A stretch of DNA of 64,000 nucleotides from Oxalobacteraceae bacterium (GCA_947448025.1 CANFLV010000008.1:62001-126000); one strand, 5' to 3'. Shown: positions 52,558 through 62,960, counted from the first letter of the stretch. Made by a program: numbers and translations. Notes: generated by a model not told the origin, from the letters alone.

Positions 52558-53771
52558 AGTTCATCGCCAATCTCCGTCTGCCGTTTTCCTTTGGCCGTTC
52601 GTCCAACCCTGCTCCTACGCGCGTGCAACGTTCGACCATGATGGAATACGACCAGCCACTGGTCTGGGTCATCCTGCTGCTGATGCTGTTCGGGATGGTG
52701 ATGGTGTATTCGGCCTCGATCTCGCTGCCGGATTCGTCAAAATACGCGACTTACAAGCCTTCGCATTTCCTGATGCGTCAGGCGATGTTTGTCGGCGTCT
52801 CCATCCTCGCAGCGCTGGTGATCGTGCGCATCAAGATCGAATCCTGGCAGCGCTGGGCGCCTTACCTGTTTGTCGGCACGCTCGTCTTGCTGGCGCTGGT
52901 GCTGGTGCCAGGCGTGGGTAAGGGTGTCAATGGCGCCAAACGCTGGCTCTCGTTCAAGGTTTTCAATCTGCAGCCGTCCGAATTGATGAAGCTGTTCATG
53001 GTCCTGTACGCCGCCGATTACACCGTGCGCAAACAGGAATACATGCATAAGCTGACCAAGGGCTTTTTGCCCATGGTCGGCGCGGTCGGTGCGGTCGGCC
53101 TGTTCCTGCTGCTTGAGCCAGACCTTGGCGCCTTCGGCGTGATCGTCTGCATCGCCATGGGCATCCTGTTTTTGGGCGGGATCAATGGCATCTGGTTTGG
53201 CGGCATCGGCGCGACGCTGGTCGGCCTGTTCAGCCTCGTCATCATGCTCTCGCCATGGCGGCGCGAACGTATCTTCGCTTACCTCAATCCCTGGGTCGAA
53301 GAAAATGCGCTCGGCAAGGCTTACCAGTTATCGCATTCACTGATCGCTTTCGGACGCGGCGAGTTATTTGGCGTGGGCCTCGGCGGCAGCGTTGAAAAAC
53401 TCCATTATCTGCCGGAAGCACATACCGACTTTTTGCTAGCCGTGATCGGCGAAGAGCTCGGCTTTGTCGGTGTGCTCGTAGTCGTGCTGATGTTTTACTG
53501 GATCGTCAAGCGCGCCTTCGAAATCGGCCGTCAGGCCATCGCCATGGACTTGACCTTCGCTGGCCTGACCGCGAAAGGCATCGGCATCTGGATCGGGGTA
53601 CAGACCTTCATCAACATGGGCGTGAACCTCGGCCTTTTGCCGACCAAGGGATTGACTTTGCCATTGATGAGTTACGGTGGCTCGGGCGTGCTGATCAATT
53701 GCGCCGGCCTGGCGATTTTGCTGCGCATTGATTATGAAAACCGTCTGCGCATGCGCAGGGGGAGTCGCTGA
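52554..53771 (+). CDS. ftsW: septal peptidoglycan glycosyltransferase FtsW
   Basis: A 405-residue SEDS-family polymerase with about ten membrane helices, extending septal glycan from lipid II in complex with FtsI. The SEDS features are [56 protein letters not shown] and [19 protein letters not shown], the Asp of EPDLG being the likely catalytic residue. It overlaps murD by 4 bp and its TGA overlaps the murG ATG (TGATG). Confidence 0.97.
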   Translation: MKFIANLRLPFSFGRSSNPAPTRVQRSTMMEYDQPLVWVILLLMLFGMVMVYSASISLPDSSKYATYKPSHFLMRQAMFVGVSILAALVIVRIKIESWQRWAPYLFVGTLVLLALVLVPGVGKGVNGAKRWLSFKVFNLQPSELMKLFMVLYAADYTVRKQEYMHKLTKGFLPMVGAVGAVGLFLLLEPDLGAFGVIVCIAMGILFLGGINGIWFGGIGATLVGLFSLVIMLSPWRRERIFAYLNPWVEENALGKAYQLSHSLIAFGRGELFGVGLGGSVEKLHYLPEAHTDFLLAVIGEELGFVGVLVVVLMFYWIVKRAFEIGRQAIAMDLTFAGLTAKGIGIWIGVQTFINMGVNLGLLPTKGLTLPLMSYGGSGVLINCAGLAILLRIDYENRLRMRRGSR

Positions 53772-54868
53772 TGCAGATCGCTAAAATCAATAAGCGCCTG
53801 CTGATCATGGCGGCTGGCACTGGTGGACATATCTTTCCAGGTCTCGCGATCGCGCGCACGATGCGCGAACGCGGCTGGCAGGTTAGCTGGCTCGGCACGC
53901 GCCACGGCATGGAACAGAGCATCGTGCCGCCACAGCGCATCGAGCTTGATGCGATTGATTTTTCCGGGGTGCGCGGCAAAGGTCTCGCGCATACCTTGCA
54001 AGGCATGCTCAAGCTGCTGCGGGCTTTCGGTACCTGTTTTTCGATCATCGGCAAACGTCAACCCGATGTCGTGCTCGGCATGGGTGGTTATGTTACGGTG
54101 CCGGGCGGCCTGATGGCGCGTTTGCGCGGCGTGCCGCTGGCGCTCGTGAATGCCGATGCGGCGCTGCTGTTGTCGAACAAGACCCTCGCGCCGGTCGCGC
54201 AGCGTGTGTTGTTTGGCTTGCCTGGAAAATTTGCTCATGCGGGTGGCAAGACGCTCGTTACTGGCAATCCAGTACGAGAAGAAATCCTCGCGCTGCCTGT
54301 GCCGGCCGAACGTTATGCGGCGCATGCGGGACCGCTGCGACTGCTGATCGTCGGTGGCAGTCTTGGCGCAAAAGCCTTGAACGAATGCCTGCCGGCGGCG
54401 CTCGCGCTGATCCCTGAAGCCCAGCGTCCGGTCGTCGTGCATCAGTCCGGAAAACAGCACATCGAGGCCTTGCGGAGCGCGTATACTAGTGCCCGCGTCA
54501 ATGCGGAAGTGGTGGACTTTATTAATGACATGCCGCGTCGTTATGCCGATGCCGATCTGGTGATCTGCCGTGCCGGCGCGATCACGGTGTCCGAGTTGAC
54601 GGCTGCAGGCGTGGCAAGCTTGCTGGTGCCACTTATGGTGTCGACGACTTCACATCAACGCGACAATGCAGCGTGGATGCACAGCCAGAACGCTGCCATC
54701 CATCTGCCGCAAACGGAATTGACGGCGCCGCTGTTGGCCGCAAGGCTGCAGGCGATCAGTCGTGCGGATTGCCTGGCGATGGCGGAAGCTGCCTATGCAG
54801 TCGGACAGCGGCAGGCAAATGAAACGATCGCCAATATTTTGGAAGAACTGGCAGGCAGCAAGACATGA
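53771..54868 (+). CDS. murG: UDP-GlcNAc:lipid I N-acetylglucosaminyltransferase MurG
   Basis: A 365-residue peripheral GT-B glycosyltransferase that converts lipid I to lipid II on the inner face of the membrane. The N-terminal glycine-rich loop [16 protein letters not shown] is diagnostic. The second loop [11 protein letters not shown], the [13 protein letters not shown] strand and [19 protein letters not shown] with [15 protein letters not shown] complete the donor site. It overlaps murC by ATGA. Confidence 0.97.
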   Translation: MQIAKINKRLLIMAAGTGGHIFPGLAIARTMRERGWQVSWLGTRHGMEQSIVPPQRIELDAIDFSGVRGKGLAHTLQGMLKLLRAFGTCFSIIGKRQPDVVLGMGGYVTVPGGLMARLRGVPLALVNADAALLLSNKTLAPVAQRVLFGLPGKFAHAGGKTLVTGNPVREEILALPVPAERYAAHAGPLRLLIVGGSLGAKALNECLPAALALIPEAQRPVVVHQSGKQHIEALRSAYTSARVNAEVVDFINDMPRRYADADLVICRAGAITVSELTAAGVASLLVPLMVSTTSHQRDNAAWMHSQNAAIHLPQTELTAPLLAARLQAISRADCLAMAEAAYAVGQRQANETIANILEELAGSKT

Positions 54869-56271
54869 AGCATCGCGTAAAAAATATCCATTTCGTCGGC
54901 ATCGGCGGCAGCGGCATGAGTCCGATCGCCGAAGTGCTGCTCAATCTCGGCTATACGGTCTCCGGCTCCGATATCGGCAGCAATGTCGCGACTAAACGTC
55001 TGATCGAACTCGGCGCCGACGTCAAGCTCGGCCATGCTGCGGCCCACGTCGACAGCGCCGACGTCGTCGTGACTTCCACCGCAGTCAAGGCCGATAATCC
55101 CGAAGTCATCGCTGCGCGTGGGCGCCACATTCCGGTCGTGCCGCGCGCGATCATGCTGGGTGAGTTGATGCGCCTGAAGCGCGGCATCGCTATCGCCGGA
55201 ACCCACGGCAAGACCACCACCACCAGTCTCGTCGCCAGCGTGCTCGCTGAAGGCGGACTCGATCCGACCTTTGTCATCGGTGGCCGTCTTACCAGCGCCG
55301 GCGCGAATGCGCGCGTAGGCGCAGGCGACTTCATCGTGGCCGAAGCCGACGAATCGGACGCTTCATTTCTGAGCCTGTCACCGGTGATCGAAGTCATCAC
55401 GAATATCGATGCCGATCACATGGAGACTTACGACCACAGCTTCGCCAAGCTCAAGCAAGCCTTCATTGAATTCACGCAGCGCCTGCCGTTTTATGGTCTT
55501 GCGGTGGTCTGTCTCGATGACAAAAATGTGCGCGATATCATGCCCTTCATCGCCAAGCCACTCCTGACTTACGGCTTCCATGAAGAAGCCCAGGTGCGCG
55601 CCATTGATGCCGTCGCCATCGATGGCTTCATGCAGTTCACCGTCATCCAGAAGGGCTACGCGCCGCTGCCCGTGCGCCTGAACCAGCCCGGCATGCATAA
55701 TGTACAAAACGCCTGCGCCGCCATCGCGATTGCGCGTGAACTGGGCGTAGCCGATACGGCGACCCAGTCAGCGCTGGCAGGCTTTTCCGGTGTTGGCCGG
55801 CGTTTCACGCGCCACGGTGAAGTCGCGATTCCCGCAAGGGATGGACGTGCTGCAGGCAGCTTCGCGCTGGTCGACGATTACGGTCACCATCCGGTCGAAA
55901 CCGCGGCCACCCTGGCTGCGGCCCGCGGTGCTTATCCCGGACGCCGTCTGGTGCTGGCTTTCCAGCCGCATCGTTACACGCGTACGCGCGACCTGTTTGA
56001 AGATTTCGTCAAGGTTCTGTCGAGCGCCGATGCGCTGGTGCTGGCAGAAATCTACGCCGCTGGCGAAGCACCGATCGTCGCCGCTGACGGCCGGGCCTTG
56101 GCACATGCCTTGCGTGTCGTCGGTAAGGTTGATCCGGTCTTCGTTGAAGACATCAGCGACATGCCGGACGCGATCCGCAATATGGTGCGCGATGGCGATG
56201 TAGTGATCACGATGGGTGCTGGTTCGATCAGCGCAGTCGCCGGTAAATTATCGGCGCAGGAAAAATCATGA
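54865..56271 (+). CDS. murC: UDP-N-acetylmuramate--L-alanine ligase MurC
   Basis: A 468-residue Mur ligase adding the first stem amino acid. It opens with [20 protein letters not shown], then the P-loop [43 protein letters not shown], and [16 protein letters not shown] with [12 protein letters not shown]. It overlaps murG and ddlB by 4 bp at either end. Confidence 0.98.
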   Translation: MKHRVKNIHFVGIGGSGMSPIAEVLLNLGYTVSGSDIGSNVATKRLIELGADVKLGHAAAHVDSADVVVTSTAVKADNPEVIAARGRHIPVVPRAIMLGELMRLKRGIAIAGTHGKTTTTSLVASVLAEGGLDPTFVIGGRLTSAGANARVGAGDFIVAEADESDASFLSLSPVIEVITNIDADHMETYDHSFAKLKQAFIEFTQRLPFYGLAVVCLDDKNVRDIMPFIAKPLLTYGFHEEAQVRAIDAVAIDGFMQFTVIQKGYAPLPVRLNQPGMHNVQNACAAIAIARELGVADTATQSALAGFSGVGRRFTRHGEVAIPARDGRAAGSFALVDDYGHHPVETAATLAAARGAYPGRRLVLAFQPHRYTRTRDLFEDFVKVLSSADALVLAEIYAAGEAPIVAADGRALAHALRVVGKVDPVFVEDISDMPDAIRNMVRDGDVVITMGAGSISAVAGKLSAQEKS

Positions 56272-57236
56272 GCGATATGACGATGAATCAATTTGGCAAA
56301 GTAGGTGTGCTGTTTGGTGGTCGTTCCGCCGAGCGCGAAGTTTCGATCATGTCCGGCACCGGCGTACTGGCGGCACTGAAGAGCAAGGGCATCGACGCCC
56401 ATGCCTTCGATCCTGCCGAGCGCAGCCTGGCTGAACTCGCCGCGGAAAAATTCGATCGCGTCTTCATCGCTCTGCATGGCCGCTTCGGTGAAGACGGCAG
56501 CTTGCAGGGCGTGCTTGAGCAGCTCGGTATTCCTTACACGGGCTCTGGCGTGATGGCTTCGGCCATTGCCATGGACAAGCTGATGAGCAAACGCGTCTGG
56601 CAGAGCGATGGCTTGCCGACGCCGCGCTTTTTGAGCATCGACGCTGATGCCACGCCTGAACAGCTGTCGCAGGTGCCGGACCGGCTCGGCCTGCCTTTGA
56701 TGCTGAAGGCGCCGCATGAAGGTTCGTCCATCGGCATCAGCAAAGTCAGCGCCTATGCCGACATGGAGGCCGGTTTTGCGGAATGTGCGAAATACGATGC
56801 TGTCGTGTTGGCCGAAGAATTCATTACCGGTCGCGAACTGACCGTGCCGGTACTGGGCGCAAGTCGGCATGTGCGCGCCTTGCCCATCGTCGAGATCCGT
56901 GCACCACAGGGTAATTACGACTACGAACATAAATACTTTAGCGATGCGACCGAATATCTGTGTCCCGCACCGCTGGACGCTGCGCTGACGGCGCGTATCC
57001 AGCAGCTGGCTGTGCGCGCATTCAATGCCCTGGGCAGCACCGGCTGGGCGCGCGTCGACTTCATGCTGCGCGAATCGGATAATGAACCCTTCCTGCTGGA
57101 GATTAATCCCTCACCGGGCATGACCAGTCATTCGCTCGTGCCGATGTCGGCCAAGGCGATCGGCATCAGCTATGAAGATCTGTGTGTTGAAATTCTCGGC
57201 ATGGCGGCTTTGCATCTGTCGCAGGGTCAGGCCTGA
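56268..57236 (+). CDS. ddlB: D-alanine--D-alanine ligase
   Basis: A 322-residue ATP-grasp enzyme supplying the dipeptide used by MurF. Features: [49 protein letters not shown], the [14 protein letters not shown] loop and [20 protein letters not shown] at the active site. It overlaps murC by ATGA. The VanX-type dipeptidase at 22856 hydrolyses the product of this enzyme, so the two should be kept apart by compartment or regulation. Confidence 0.97.
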   Translation: MSDMTMNQFGKVGVLFGGRSAEREVSIMSGTGVLAALKSKGIDAHAFDPAERSLAELAAEKFDRVFIALHGRFGEDGSLQGVLEQLGIPYTGSGVMASAIAMDKLMSKRVWQSDGLPTPRFLSIDADATPEQLSQVPDRLGLPLMLKAPHEGSSIGISKVSAYADMEAGFAECAKYDAVVLAEEFITGRELTVPVLGASRHVRALPIVEIRAPQGNYDYEHKYFSDATEYLCPAPLDAALTARIQQLAVRAFNALGSTGWARVDFMLRESDNEPFLLEINPSPGMTSHSLVPMSAKAIGISYEDLCVEILGMAALHLSQGQA

Positions 57237-57264
57237 GATCATGATGAGTGGAGCACGATAAGCG

Positions 57265-58044
57265 ATGTGGCAAGACACAAAAATGTTGAACGCGACCGCC
57301 AATGCCCTGTTCGGCCTGGTCGTGGCGGCATTGCTGTGCGCCGGCATCTGGTGGCTGGGCCAGCGGCCGATGTTTACGCTGCGGCAGATTCGCATCGAAG
57401 GCGCAGCCGATGTGCAGCTGCGGCGCGTGAATCAGGCGACGGTACGCAGTAGTGCGCTGCCGCGTATCAAGGGTAATTTTTTCACTGCAGATCTCGATGC
57501 AGTGCGCCAGGCATTTGAAGCCGTACCGTGGGTACGCAAGGCCGTCGTGCGGCGCGAATGGCCGAACCAGCTGATCGTGGCGCTGGAAGAACATGCGCCC
57601 ATGGCAACCTGGGGTGAAGACGGCAGATTATTGTCCGAGAAGGGCGATGTATTCACTGCCAATCTCGATGAAGCTGAAGAGGATGGCGACCTGCCTGCAT
57701 TTGGCGGGCCGCCCGGCAGCGAGAAGGAAGTCATGGCACGTTTCAGTGAATTGCAGGGATGGTTTGGCCCGGCCAATCTGGTGCCGAGCGGGGTGCAGCT
57801 GTCGGATCGATATGCCTGGTCAGTGACGATGGAAAATGGCATGGTCGTTGAACTCGGGCGTGAGCAGGACAAGACGACCCTGCGTAACCGTGTCGACCGG
57901 CTCATCGCGATTTACCCGCAATTGGCGTCACGACTGCAGGGCCGTATTGAAAGCGTGGATATGCGTTATCCGAATGGTTTGGCACTGAAGGCCAGTGGCT
58001 TGGTCTCCTCGCTGAACTCTCAAAAGAACAGCAAAAAAAAGTAA
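57265..58044 (+). CDS. ftsQ: cell division protein FtsQ
   Basis: A 259-residue bitopic division protein with one N-terminal membrane helix (ALFGLVVAALLCAGIWWLG), a POTRA domain beginning FTLRQIRIEGAADVQL and the FtsQ domain with VPWVRKAVVRREWPNQLIV. It scaffolds FtsB/FtsL. The C terminus ends in a Ser/Lys tail (SLNSQKNSKKK). There is a 28-bp gap after ddlB and a 10-bp gap before ftsA. Confidence 0.95.
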   Translation: MWQDTKMLNATANALFGLVVAALLCAGIWWLGQRPMFTLRQIRIEGAADVQLRRVNQATVRSSALPRIKGNFFTADLDAVRQAFEAVPWVRKAVVRREWPNQLIVALEEHAPMATWGEDGRLLSEKGDVFTANLDEAEEDGDLPAFGGPPGSEKEVMARFSELQGWFGPANLVPSGVQLSDRYAWSVTMENGMVVELGREQDKTTLRNRVDRLIAIYPQLASRLQGRIESVDMRYPNGLALKASGLVSSLNSQKNSKKK

Positions 58045-58054
58045 GCGGAACGAT

Positions 58055-59287
58055 ATGACAAAAGATGTGAAAAACTTAATCGTCGGTCTTGATATCGGCA
58101 CCTCGAAAGTGGTCGCAGTCGTGGCCGAAGTGATGCCCAATGGGCGCCATGAGGTGATCGGTCTTGGTCAGGCCGAATCGAAGGGCCTGAAGAAGGGCGT
58201 CGTGGTCAATATCGAGGCCACCGTCGAATCGATCCAGCGCGCCCTCGAAGAAGCCGAGCTGATGGCCGACTGCAAGATCCGCAACGTCTATACCGGCATC
58301 GCCGGCAGTCATATCCGCAGCTTCAATTCCAGCGGCATGGTCGCCATCAAGGACAAGGAAGTCACCGCTACCGACGTGGCGCGCGTGATCGAGACGGCCA
58401 AGGCCGTCAATATCCCGACCGATCAGCAGCTGCTGCACACGGTGCCGCAGGAATTCATCGTCGACAGCCAGGATGATGTGCGTGAGCCGATCGGCATGAG
58501 CGGCATCCGCCTCGAAGTGAAGGTGCATATCGTCACCGGCGCGGTGTCGGCGGTACAGAATATCGTCAAATGCATACGCCGCTGCGGGCTTGAAGTCTCG
58601 GACCTGATCCTGCAGCCGATGGCGTCAGCCGATGCGGTGCTCACGGCAGATGAAAAGGAACTTGGCGTGGTCCTCATTGACATCGGCGGCGGCACCACTG
58701 ACGTGGCGGTGTTCACTGAGGGCGCGATTCGTCATACGGCCGTGATCCCGATCGCAGGCGACCAGATCACCAATGACATCGCCATGGCCTTGCGTACACC
58801 GACATCGGAAGCGGAAGAAATCAAGCTGCGTTACGGCGTAGCCAAACAGGTATTGGCTGATCCTTCCGACTCGCTGGAAGTTCCAGGTTTAGGCGACCGT
58901 ACTTCACGTACGCTGTCACGTCAGGCGCTGGCAGCAGTGATCGAGCCACGCGTCGAAGAGCTGTTTGCGCTGGTGCTGCAGGTCGTGCGCGAATCAGGCT
59001 ACGAAGAAGTTTTATCGAGCGGCGTGGTGCTTACCGGCGGTTCTGCCATGATGCCCGGGATGGCGGAACTCGCAGAAGACATTTTTTTGAAGCCTGCGCG
59101 CATAGGAACACCAGAATATAGTGGTCAATTAGCTGACGTAGTGCGCAGTCCACGTTATGCTACGGTGTTGGGATTATTGTTAGAAGCAAAGAAGCAGTAT
59201 TTGCGCGGTCATATCGTCACGCGACAGGATGGATCGGTCAAGGCGGTATGGCAAAGAATGAAGGAATGGGTGCTCGGTAATTTCTGA
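58055..59287 (+). CDS. ftsA: cell division protein FtsA
   Basis: A 410-residue actin-like ATPase tethering FtsZ to the membrane. It starts LIVGLDIGTSKVVAVVAEV, carries the SHVE-type insert domain 1C (IRSFNSSGMVAI), the phosphate-2 motif VVLIDIGGGTTDVAVF, VVLTGGSAMMPGM and the C-terminal amphipathic helix WQRMKEWVLGNF that binds the membrane. The gene ends the tightly packed run; an unusual 318-bp spacer separates it from ftsZ. Confidence 0.98.
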   Translation: MTKDVKNLIVGLDIGTSKVVAVVAEVMPNGRHEVIGLGQAESKGLKKGVVVNIEATVESIQRALEEAELMADCKIRNVYTGIAGSHIRSFNSSGMVAIKDKEVTATDVARVIETAKAVNIPTDQQLLHTVPQEFIVDSQDDVREPIGMSGIRLEVKVHIVTGAVSAVQNIVKCIRRCGLEVSDLILQPMASADAVLTADEKELGVVLIDIGGGTTDVAVFTEGAIRHTAVIPIAGDQITNDIAMALRTPTSEAEEIKLRYGVAKQVLADPSDSLEVPGLGDRTSRTLSRQALAAVIEPRVEELFALVLQVVRESGYEEVLSSGVVLTGGSAMMPGMAELAEDIFLKPARIGTPEYSGQLADVVRSPRYATVLGLLLEAKKQYLRGHIVTRQDGSVKAVWQRMKEWVLGNF

Positions 59288-59605
59288 AAATGATCAGTAA
59301 GAACAAGGCCTCACGCGCTGTCCTTAATCAGAAGTATGAAGAATTTAAACTTCCGGGCAAGGCCGCACAGTAGCACAGAATTAGTACTAAAGTCGTAGAA
59401 ATTGAGTAGCGCAAAATAAGTAGCCGAACATGCATCAAGAATAAGCAGCAAATACGCAGCACAGTACGCAGCAAAGAATTAGCAGCAAAAATGAGCAGTA
59501 CCAAAAAAATTAAATTAAATTTGAATTCACCCGCAGTTAGCAGTGGCTAGGTGTCACATCGCGTGATGCCTAGCCACTGAAAACTGTATTACTTTAGGAG
59601 TAGTC
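59288..59605 (+). other. ftsA-ftsZ spacer with degenerate GCAGC-type repeats and a structured ftsZ leader
   Basis: A 318-bp, AT-rich stretch that contrasts with the packed operon before it. Between 59369 and 59499 a hexamer close to AGCAGC recurs at 59369, 59405, 59419, 59444, 59455, 59467, 59481 and 59494, mostly as AGTAGC, CGCAGC or AGCAGC separated by A-rich 5-8 base linkers. No frame is open through it. The right end holds the hairpin listed separately and the TAGGAG ribosome-binding site of ftsZ. I cannot name a convincing -10/-35 pair. Confidence 0.6.
59534..59586 (+). promoter_or_regulatory. large stem-loop in the ftsZ 5' leader
   Basis: CAGTGGCTAGG (59541-59551) pairs perfectly with CCTAGCCACTG (59569-59579). 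Inside, TGTCAC and GTGATG continue the stem with two wobbles around an ATCGC loop. Outside, CAGTT (59534-59538) pairs with AACTG (59582-59586) across a 2x2 internal loop. No T-run follows, so it is not a terminator. It ends about six bases before the TAGGAG site of ftsZ, placing it where it could affect ribosome access or mRNA decay. Confidence 0.7.
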
Positions 59606-60811
59606 ATGGAAATCGATCTGCTTGATAACGCATCCCTCGGCACCATCATTAAAGTCGTCGGCGTCGGCGGCGCCGGAGGCAATGCGGTACAACACATGAT
59701 CAACAAAGGTGTCTCAGGCGTCGAATTCATCGCCGCAAATACAGATGCCCAGGCTTTGCTGATGTCGAAGGCGCATAACATCATCCAGATCGGTGAGACT
59801 GGCCTTGGCGCCGGGATGAAGCCATCCGTAGGTCGCCAGCTCGCGGAAGAATCGCGCAGCCGTATCGAAGACGCATTGCGCGGCGCGCACATGGTTTTTA
59901 TTGCGGCAGGCATGGGCGGCGGTACCGGTACTGGCGCAGCACCGATCGTGGCGCAGATCGCCAAGGAAATGGGCGCGCTGACGGTCGCTGTCGTCTCCAA
60001 GCCATTCTCCTACGAAGGCAAGAAGTGCATGGACATCGCCGATGAAGGCCTCGAGGCTTTGTCGCAGCATGTCGATTCGCTCATCATCATCCTCAATGAA
60101 AAGCTCGAAGACATCTACGAAGATGACAGCATGATCGAATGGCTGCAGCACGCCGACGATGTTCTCAACAATGCCGTCGCCGGTATTGCCGAGATCATCA
60201 ATGTGCCTGGTCATATCAACGTCGACTTCAATGACGTCAAAACGATCATGGGCGAGCAGGGCAAGGCCATGATGGGTACAGCGACTGCGTCCGGCGTGGA
60301 CCGTGCGCGTATCGCCGCCGAGCAGGCCGTGGCTTCGCCGCTGCTCGACGGTATCGACCTGTCCGGCGCGCGCGGCGTGCTGGTCAACGTCACTGCCAGC
60401 CGCAGCCTGAAGGGTAAGGAAATCAAGGAAGTCATGTCGACCGTGCGCGCTTTCGCCGCACCAGACGCATCGATCGCGCAAGGTATCGCTTACGACGACA
60501 CGATGGGCGACGACATCCGCGTGACCGTAGTGGCGACTGGCCTGGGCCGTTCGCGCGCGACAGTGCAGCTGGTGCAGACACCGATGCTGCGTACCGGCAC
60601 CCACAATGAGCCGATCATGGCGCATAGTGGCATGCAGCAGAATGGCGCACCGCAAATGGCCAGTGGCATGACTGGTATGGGCGGCATGAACGGTATGAAG
60701 GCGCCAGCAGTATGGCGTCGCGAGTCGGCATCCGACACCGTGCGCGCGCTCGAAAAGAACGGTATGGAGACTTACGACATTCCGGCATTTTTGCGCAAGC
60801 AGGCTGACTAA
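59606..60811 (+). CDS. ftsZ: cell division GTPase FtsZ
   Basis: A 401-residue tubulin homologue forming the Z ring. The N-terminal VVGVGGAGGNAVQHMI, the GTP-binding GGGTGTG at residues 104-110 and the T7-loop region NVDFNDVKTIM are intact. After residue ~320 there is a Met/Gly-rich intrinsically disordered linker (SGMTGMGGMNGMKAP), and the C-terminal peptide DIPAFLRKQAD binds FtsA/ZipA/MinC. The ATG follows TAGGAG. Own leader and terminator suggest an additional promoter for high-level expression. Confidence 0.99.
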   Translation: MEIDLLDNASLGTIIKVVGVGGAGGNAVQHMINKGVSGVEFIAANTDAQALLMSKAHNIIQIGETGLGAGMKPSVGRQLAEESRSRIEDALRGAHMVFIAAGMGGGTGTGAAPIVAQIAKEMGALTVAVVSKPFSYEGKKCMDIADEGLEALSQHVDSLIIILNEKLEDIYEDDSMIEWLQHADDVLNNAVAGIAEIINVPGHINVDFNDVKTIMGEQGKAMMGTATASGVDRARIAAEQAVASPLLDGIDLSGARGVLVNVTASRSLKGKEIKEVMSTVRAFAAPDASIAQGIAYDDTMGDDIRVTVVATGLGRSRATVQLVQTPMLRTGTHNEPIMAHSGMQQNGAPQMASGMTGMGGMNGMKAPAVWRRESASDTVRALEKNGMETYDIPAFLRKQAD

Positions 60812-60822
60812 TAGACTGTTAG

Positions 60823-60868
60823 TGGCAGTGTCACTGCCAAAGTTCCCGGCTGCAGGATTGAAGGGAAC
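60823..60868 (+). repeat. two small inverted repeats downstream of ftsZ
   Basis: TGGCAGTG-T-CACTGCCA (60823-60839) is an 8-bp near-perfect palindrome with no loop to speak of, followed by GTTCCC (60842-60847) / GGGAAC (60863-60868). Neither has a T-run; they precede the true terminator and may protect the ftsZ mRNA 3' end. Confidence 0.45.
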
Positions 60869-60887
60869 AAGGCATACTGCGGTCTGT

Positions 60888-60919
60888 ACGCCGCGTCTTG
60901 GCGACGCGGCGTTTTTTTT
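60888..60919 (+). terminator. intrinsic terminator of ftsZ
   Basis: ACGCCGCGTC (60888-60897) pairs perfectly with GACGCGGCGT (60903-60912) around a 5-nt loop, followed by eight Ts (60912-60919). It ends 25 bp before the peroxiredoxin start. Confidence 0.92.
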
Positions 60920-60944
60920 CGACTTTTTTTAAAGGAATCCCCTC

Positions 60945-61451
60945 ATGACCATCAAGATTGGCGATCACCTGCCTGCAGGTACCCTGGCTGAATTTATTGA
61001 AGTCGAATCTGCCGGCTGCGCACTCGGCCCGAACAAGTTCGATGTCGCAGAAATTACGAAGGGCAAAAAGATCGCGATCTTCGGCCTGCCGGGCGCTTTT
61101 ACACCAACGTGTTCGGCCAAACATGTGCCGGGTTATGTGGCGCATGCGCCTGAACTGCATGCCAAAGGCGTCGATGAAATCTGGTGCATCTCAGTCAATG
61201 ATGCCTTTGTGATGGGTGCATGGGGACGTGACCAGAAATCCACCGGTGTAGTGCGCATGATGGCTGACGGTAGTGCTGAATTCAGCACGGCGCTCGGACT
61301 CGAGGCCGATTTCACTGCCCACGGCATGGGCATGCGCTCGCGCCGTTATTCCATGGTGGTCGACAATGGCATCGTCACACAATTGAATATCGAAGCCGCG
61401 GGTAAATTCGAAGTCTCGACAGCGGAAGCGATGCTCGCCCAGTTGGGCTGA
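60945..61451 (+). CDS. peroxiredoxin, Prx5 type
   Basis: A 168-residue thiol peroxidase reducing H2O2 and organic peroxides, probably with glutathione or glutaredoxin. The peroxidatic Cys56 lies in the family motif PGAFTPTCS, and the [12 protein letters not shown] segment marks the Prx5/AhpE-like AhpC-TSA2 group. The ATG is preceded by AAAGGA. It lies directly after the ftsZ terminator and 8 bp before lpxC, so it may be cotranscribed with the latter. This ftsZ-prx-lpxC order is common in Burkholderiales. Confidence 0.94.
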   Translation: MTIKIGDHLPAGTLAEFIEVESAGCALGPNKFDVAEITKGKKIAIFGLPGAFTPTCSAKHVPGYVAHAPELHAKGVDEIWCISVNDAFVMGAWGRDQKSTGVVRMMADGSAEFSTALGLEADFTAHGMGMRSRRYSMVVDNGIVTQLNIEAAGKFEVSTAEAMLAQLG

Positions 61452-61459
61452 AAGCCAAC

Positions 61460-62395
61460 ATGCTGAAACAGCGCACAGTCAAAAAAGTCGTTCGCACGGT
61501 CGGCGTCGGTCTGCATTCCGGCACCAAGGTCACGCTCACCCTGAGTCCGGCTGCGCCTGACACAGGTATCGTGTTTCGCCGCGTCGATCTCGTGCCGCCG
61601 GTCGAATTGCCGGCCACGGCGATCGGCATAGGCGACACGCGTATGGCGTCGACGCTGGACCGTGACGGCGTCAAGGTGTCGACTGTCGAACACCTGATGT
61701 CGGCTTGCGCTGGACTCGGCATTGATAACCTGATCGTCGATCTCACAGCCGAGGAAATCCCCATCATGGATGGCTCGGCATCGTCCTTCGTTTATCTGTT
61801 GCAGCAGGCGGGCTTGCAGGAGCAGGAGGCGGCAAAGAAATTCATTCGCCTGCTGCGTCCGGTCGAAGTACGTGAAGGCACGGGCGACGCGGAAAAATGG
61901 GCGCGGCTGGAACCGTATGACGGCTTCAAGTTGAAATTTTTCATCGAATTCAAGCATCCGGCCGTTGACGGTACGGGGCAGAATGCCGAAGTTGATTTCG
62001 CCTTCGAATCGTATGTGAAGGAAATTGCGCGCGCGCGCACCTTCGGCTTCATGCAGGATGTGGAAATGTTGCGCGGCATTGGTCTTGCGCGCGGCGGTTC
62101 ACTCGAGAATGCGATCGTAATGGATGAATATCGCATCCTCAATCCCGATGGTCTACGCTACGACAATGAATTCGTGCGCCATAAAATTCTCGACGCGATC
62201 GGCGACCTGTATCTGGTCGGCCATCCACTGCTGGCCAGTTATGTCGCGCACAAGTCCGGCCACGGCATGAATAATCTCTTGCTGCGCGCCTTGCTGCAGC
62301 AGCCGGATGCGTATGAAATCGTCAGTTTTACGGCGAAACAAGATGCCGAATATGGCTATATTGGTCAAGTCGCGCAGGAGTGGGCACTGAACTGA
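61460..62395 (+). CDS. lpxC: UDP-3-O-acyl-N-acetylglucosamine deacetylase LpxC
   Basis: A 311-residue zinc deacetylase catalysing the committed step of lipid A synthesis. It begins [20 protein letters not shown], contains the zinc ligand in [26 protein letters not shown], and near the end [19 protein letters not shown], which supplies the catalytic histidine. Starts 8 bp after the peroxiredoxin. Its TGA abuts the stop of the convergent DciA-like gene without a gap. Confidence 0.98.
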   Translation: MLKQRTVKKVVRTVGVGLHSGTKVTLTLSPAAPDTGIVFRRVDLVPPVELPATAIGIGDTRMASTLDRDGVKVSTVEHLMSACAGLGIDNLIVDLTAEEIPIMDGSASSFVYLLQQAGLQEQEAAKKFIRLLRPVEVREGTGDAEKWARLEPYDGFKLKFFIEFKHPAVDGTGQNAEVDFAFESYVKEIARARTFGFMQDVEMLRGIGLARGGSLENAIVMDEYRILNPDGLRYDNEFVRHKILDAIGDLYLVGHPLLASYVAHKSGHGMNNLLLRALLQQPDAYEIVSFTAKQDAEYGYIGQVAQEWALN

Positions 62396-62890
62396 TCAGA
62401 CCTTGCGGTGACGCTGGACTAGCGCCTCAAGCGCGGCCACCAAAGTCGCATTACGTTTGGTTTTTTCAAGCGTATTACCGAGCTCGGCCAATGCCGATAA
62501 TGCCCGGACAGGTAGTACCGCTTGTTTGGGCAAGATGACTTTTTGTAATCCAGCACTGACTTGCACTTTCAGCCGGACTGCATTAACCTGCCAGCCGCGC
62601 TGAAGTAATGCTGATTGCAATTTTGGCAACTGTTGTTTGAGGCGTGAGGCCAGTGCTGCATTGGGCGTGGACAGAACCAGCTGCGCTGATTCGAACTGGA
62701 CGATGGCACAGGCGTCGAACATCGCCGGTAGCAGTTCCGCGCAATCTTTTTGCAGGCTGGCCATACGCATTGCGGTCGGCAAAAGAGCCGCCATTTTATC
62801 GTCGCCGCGCAGGAAATCAGCCGCTCCCTTGGTCGTTTGCGGCCGGCGCCCGGCAGATCGTGCGGGCGTGAAGTTATTGAGACGTTGCAT
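62396..62890 (-). CDS. DciA-like (DUF721) protein
   Basis: A 164-residue protein with a DUF721 domain in the N-terminal ~100 residues (ACAIVQFESAQLVLSTPNAA then LASRLKQQLPKLQSALLQRG), the KH-like fold of DciA, which assists loading of the replicative helicase DnaB in bacteria lacking DnaC. The C-terminal part is a basic helical tail (LGNTLEKTKRNATLVAALEA). The ATG at 62890 has AAGG seven bases upstream; a GTG one codon before is possible. In betaproteobacteria such a gene is typically found between lpxC and the M23 peptidase/secA, as here. Confidence 0.82.
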   Translation of the reverse strand: MQRLNNFTPARSAGRRPQTTKGAADFLRGDDKMAALLPTAMRMASLQKDCAELLPAMFDACAIVQFESAQLVLSTPNAALASRLKQQLPKLQSALLQRGWQVNAVRLKVQVSAGLQKVILPKQAVLPVRALSALAELGNTLEKTKRNATLVAALEALVQRHRKV

Positions 62891-62960
62891 CACGAGACCT
62901 TATCACACCTGATCAGGATCGAGGTGGTGAGAGTATGCAAGAGTACGCAATAGGATACCA

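Noticed and set aside
59369..59499. CRISPR array in the ftsA-ftsZ spacer
   Set aside because: The repeats are 6-base, degenerate and too close together, with no cas genes nearby.
59541..59579. Hairpin before ftsZ as a transcription terminator of ftsA
   Set aside because: No T-run follows and it lies next to the ftsZ ribosome-binding site; a leader element fits better.
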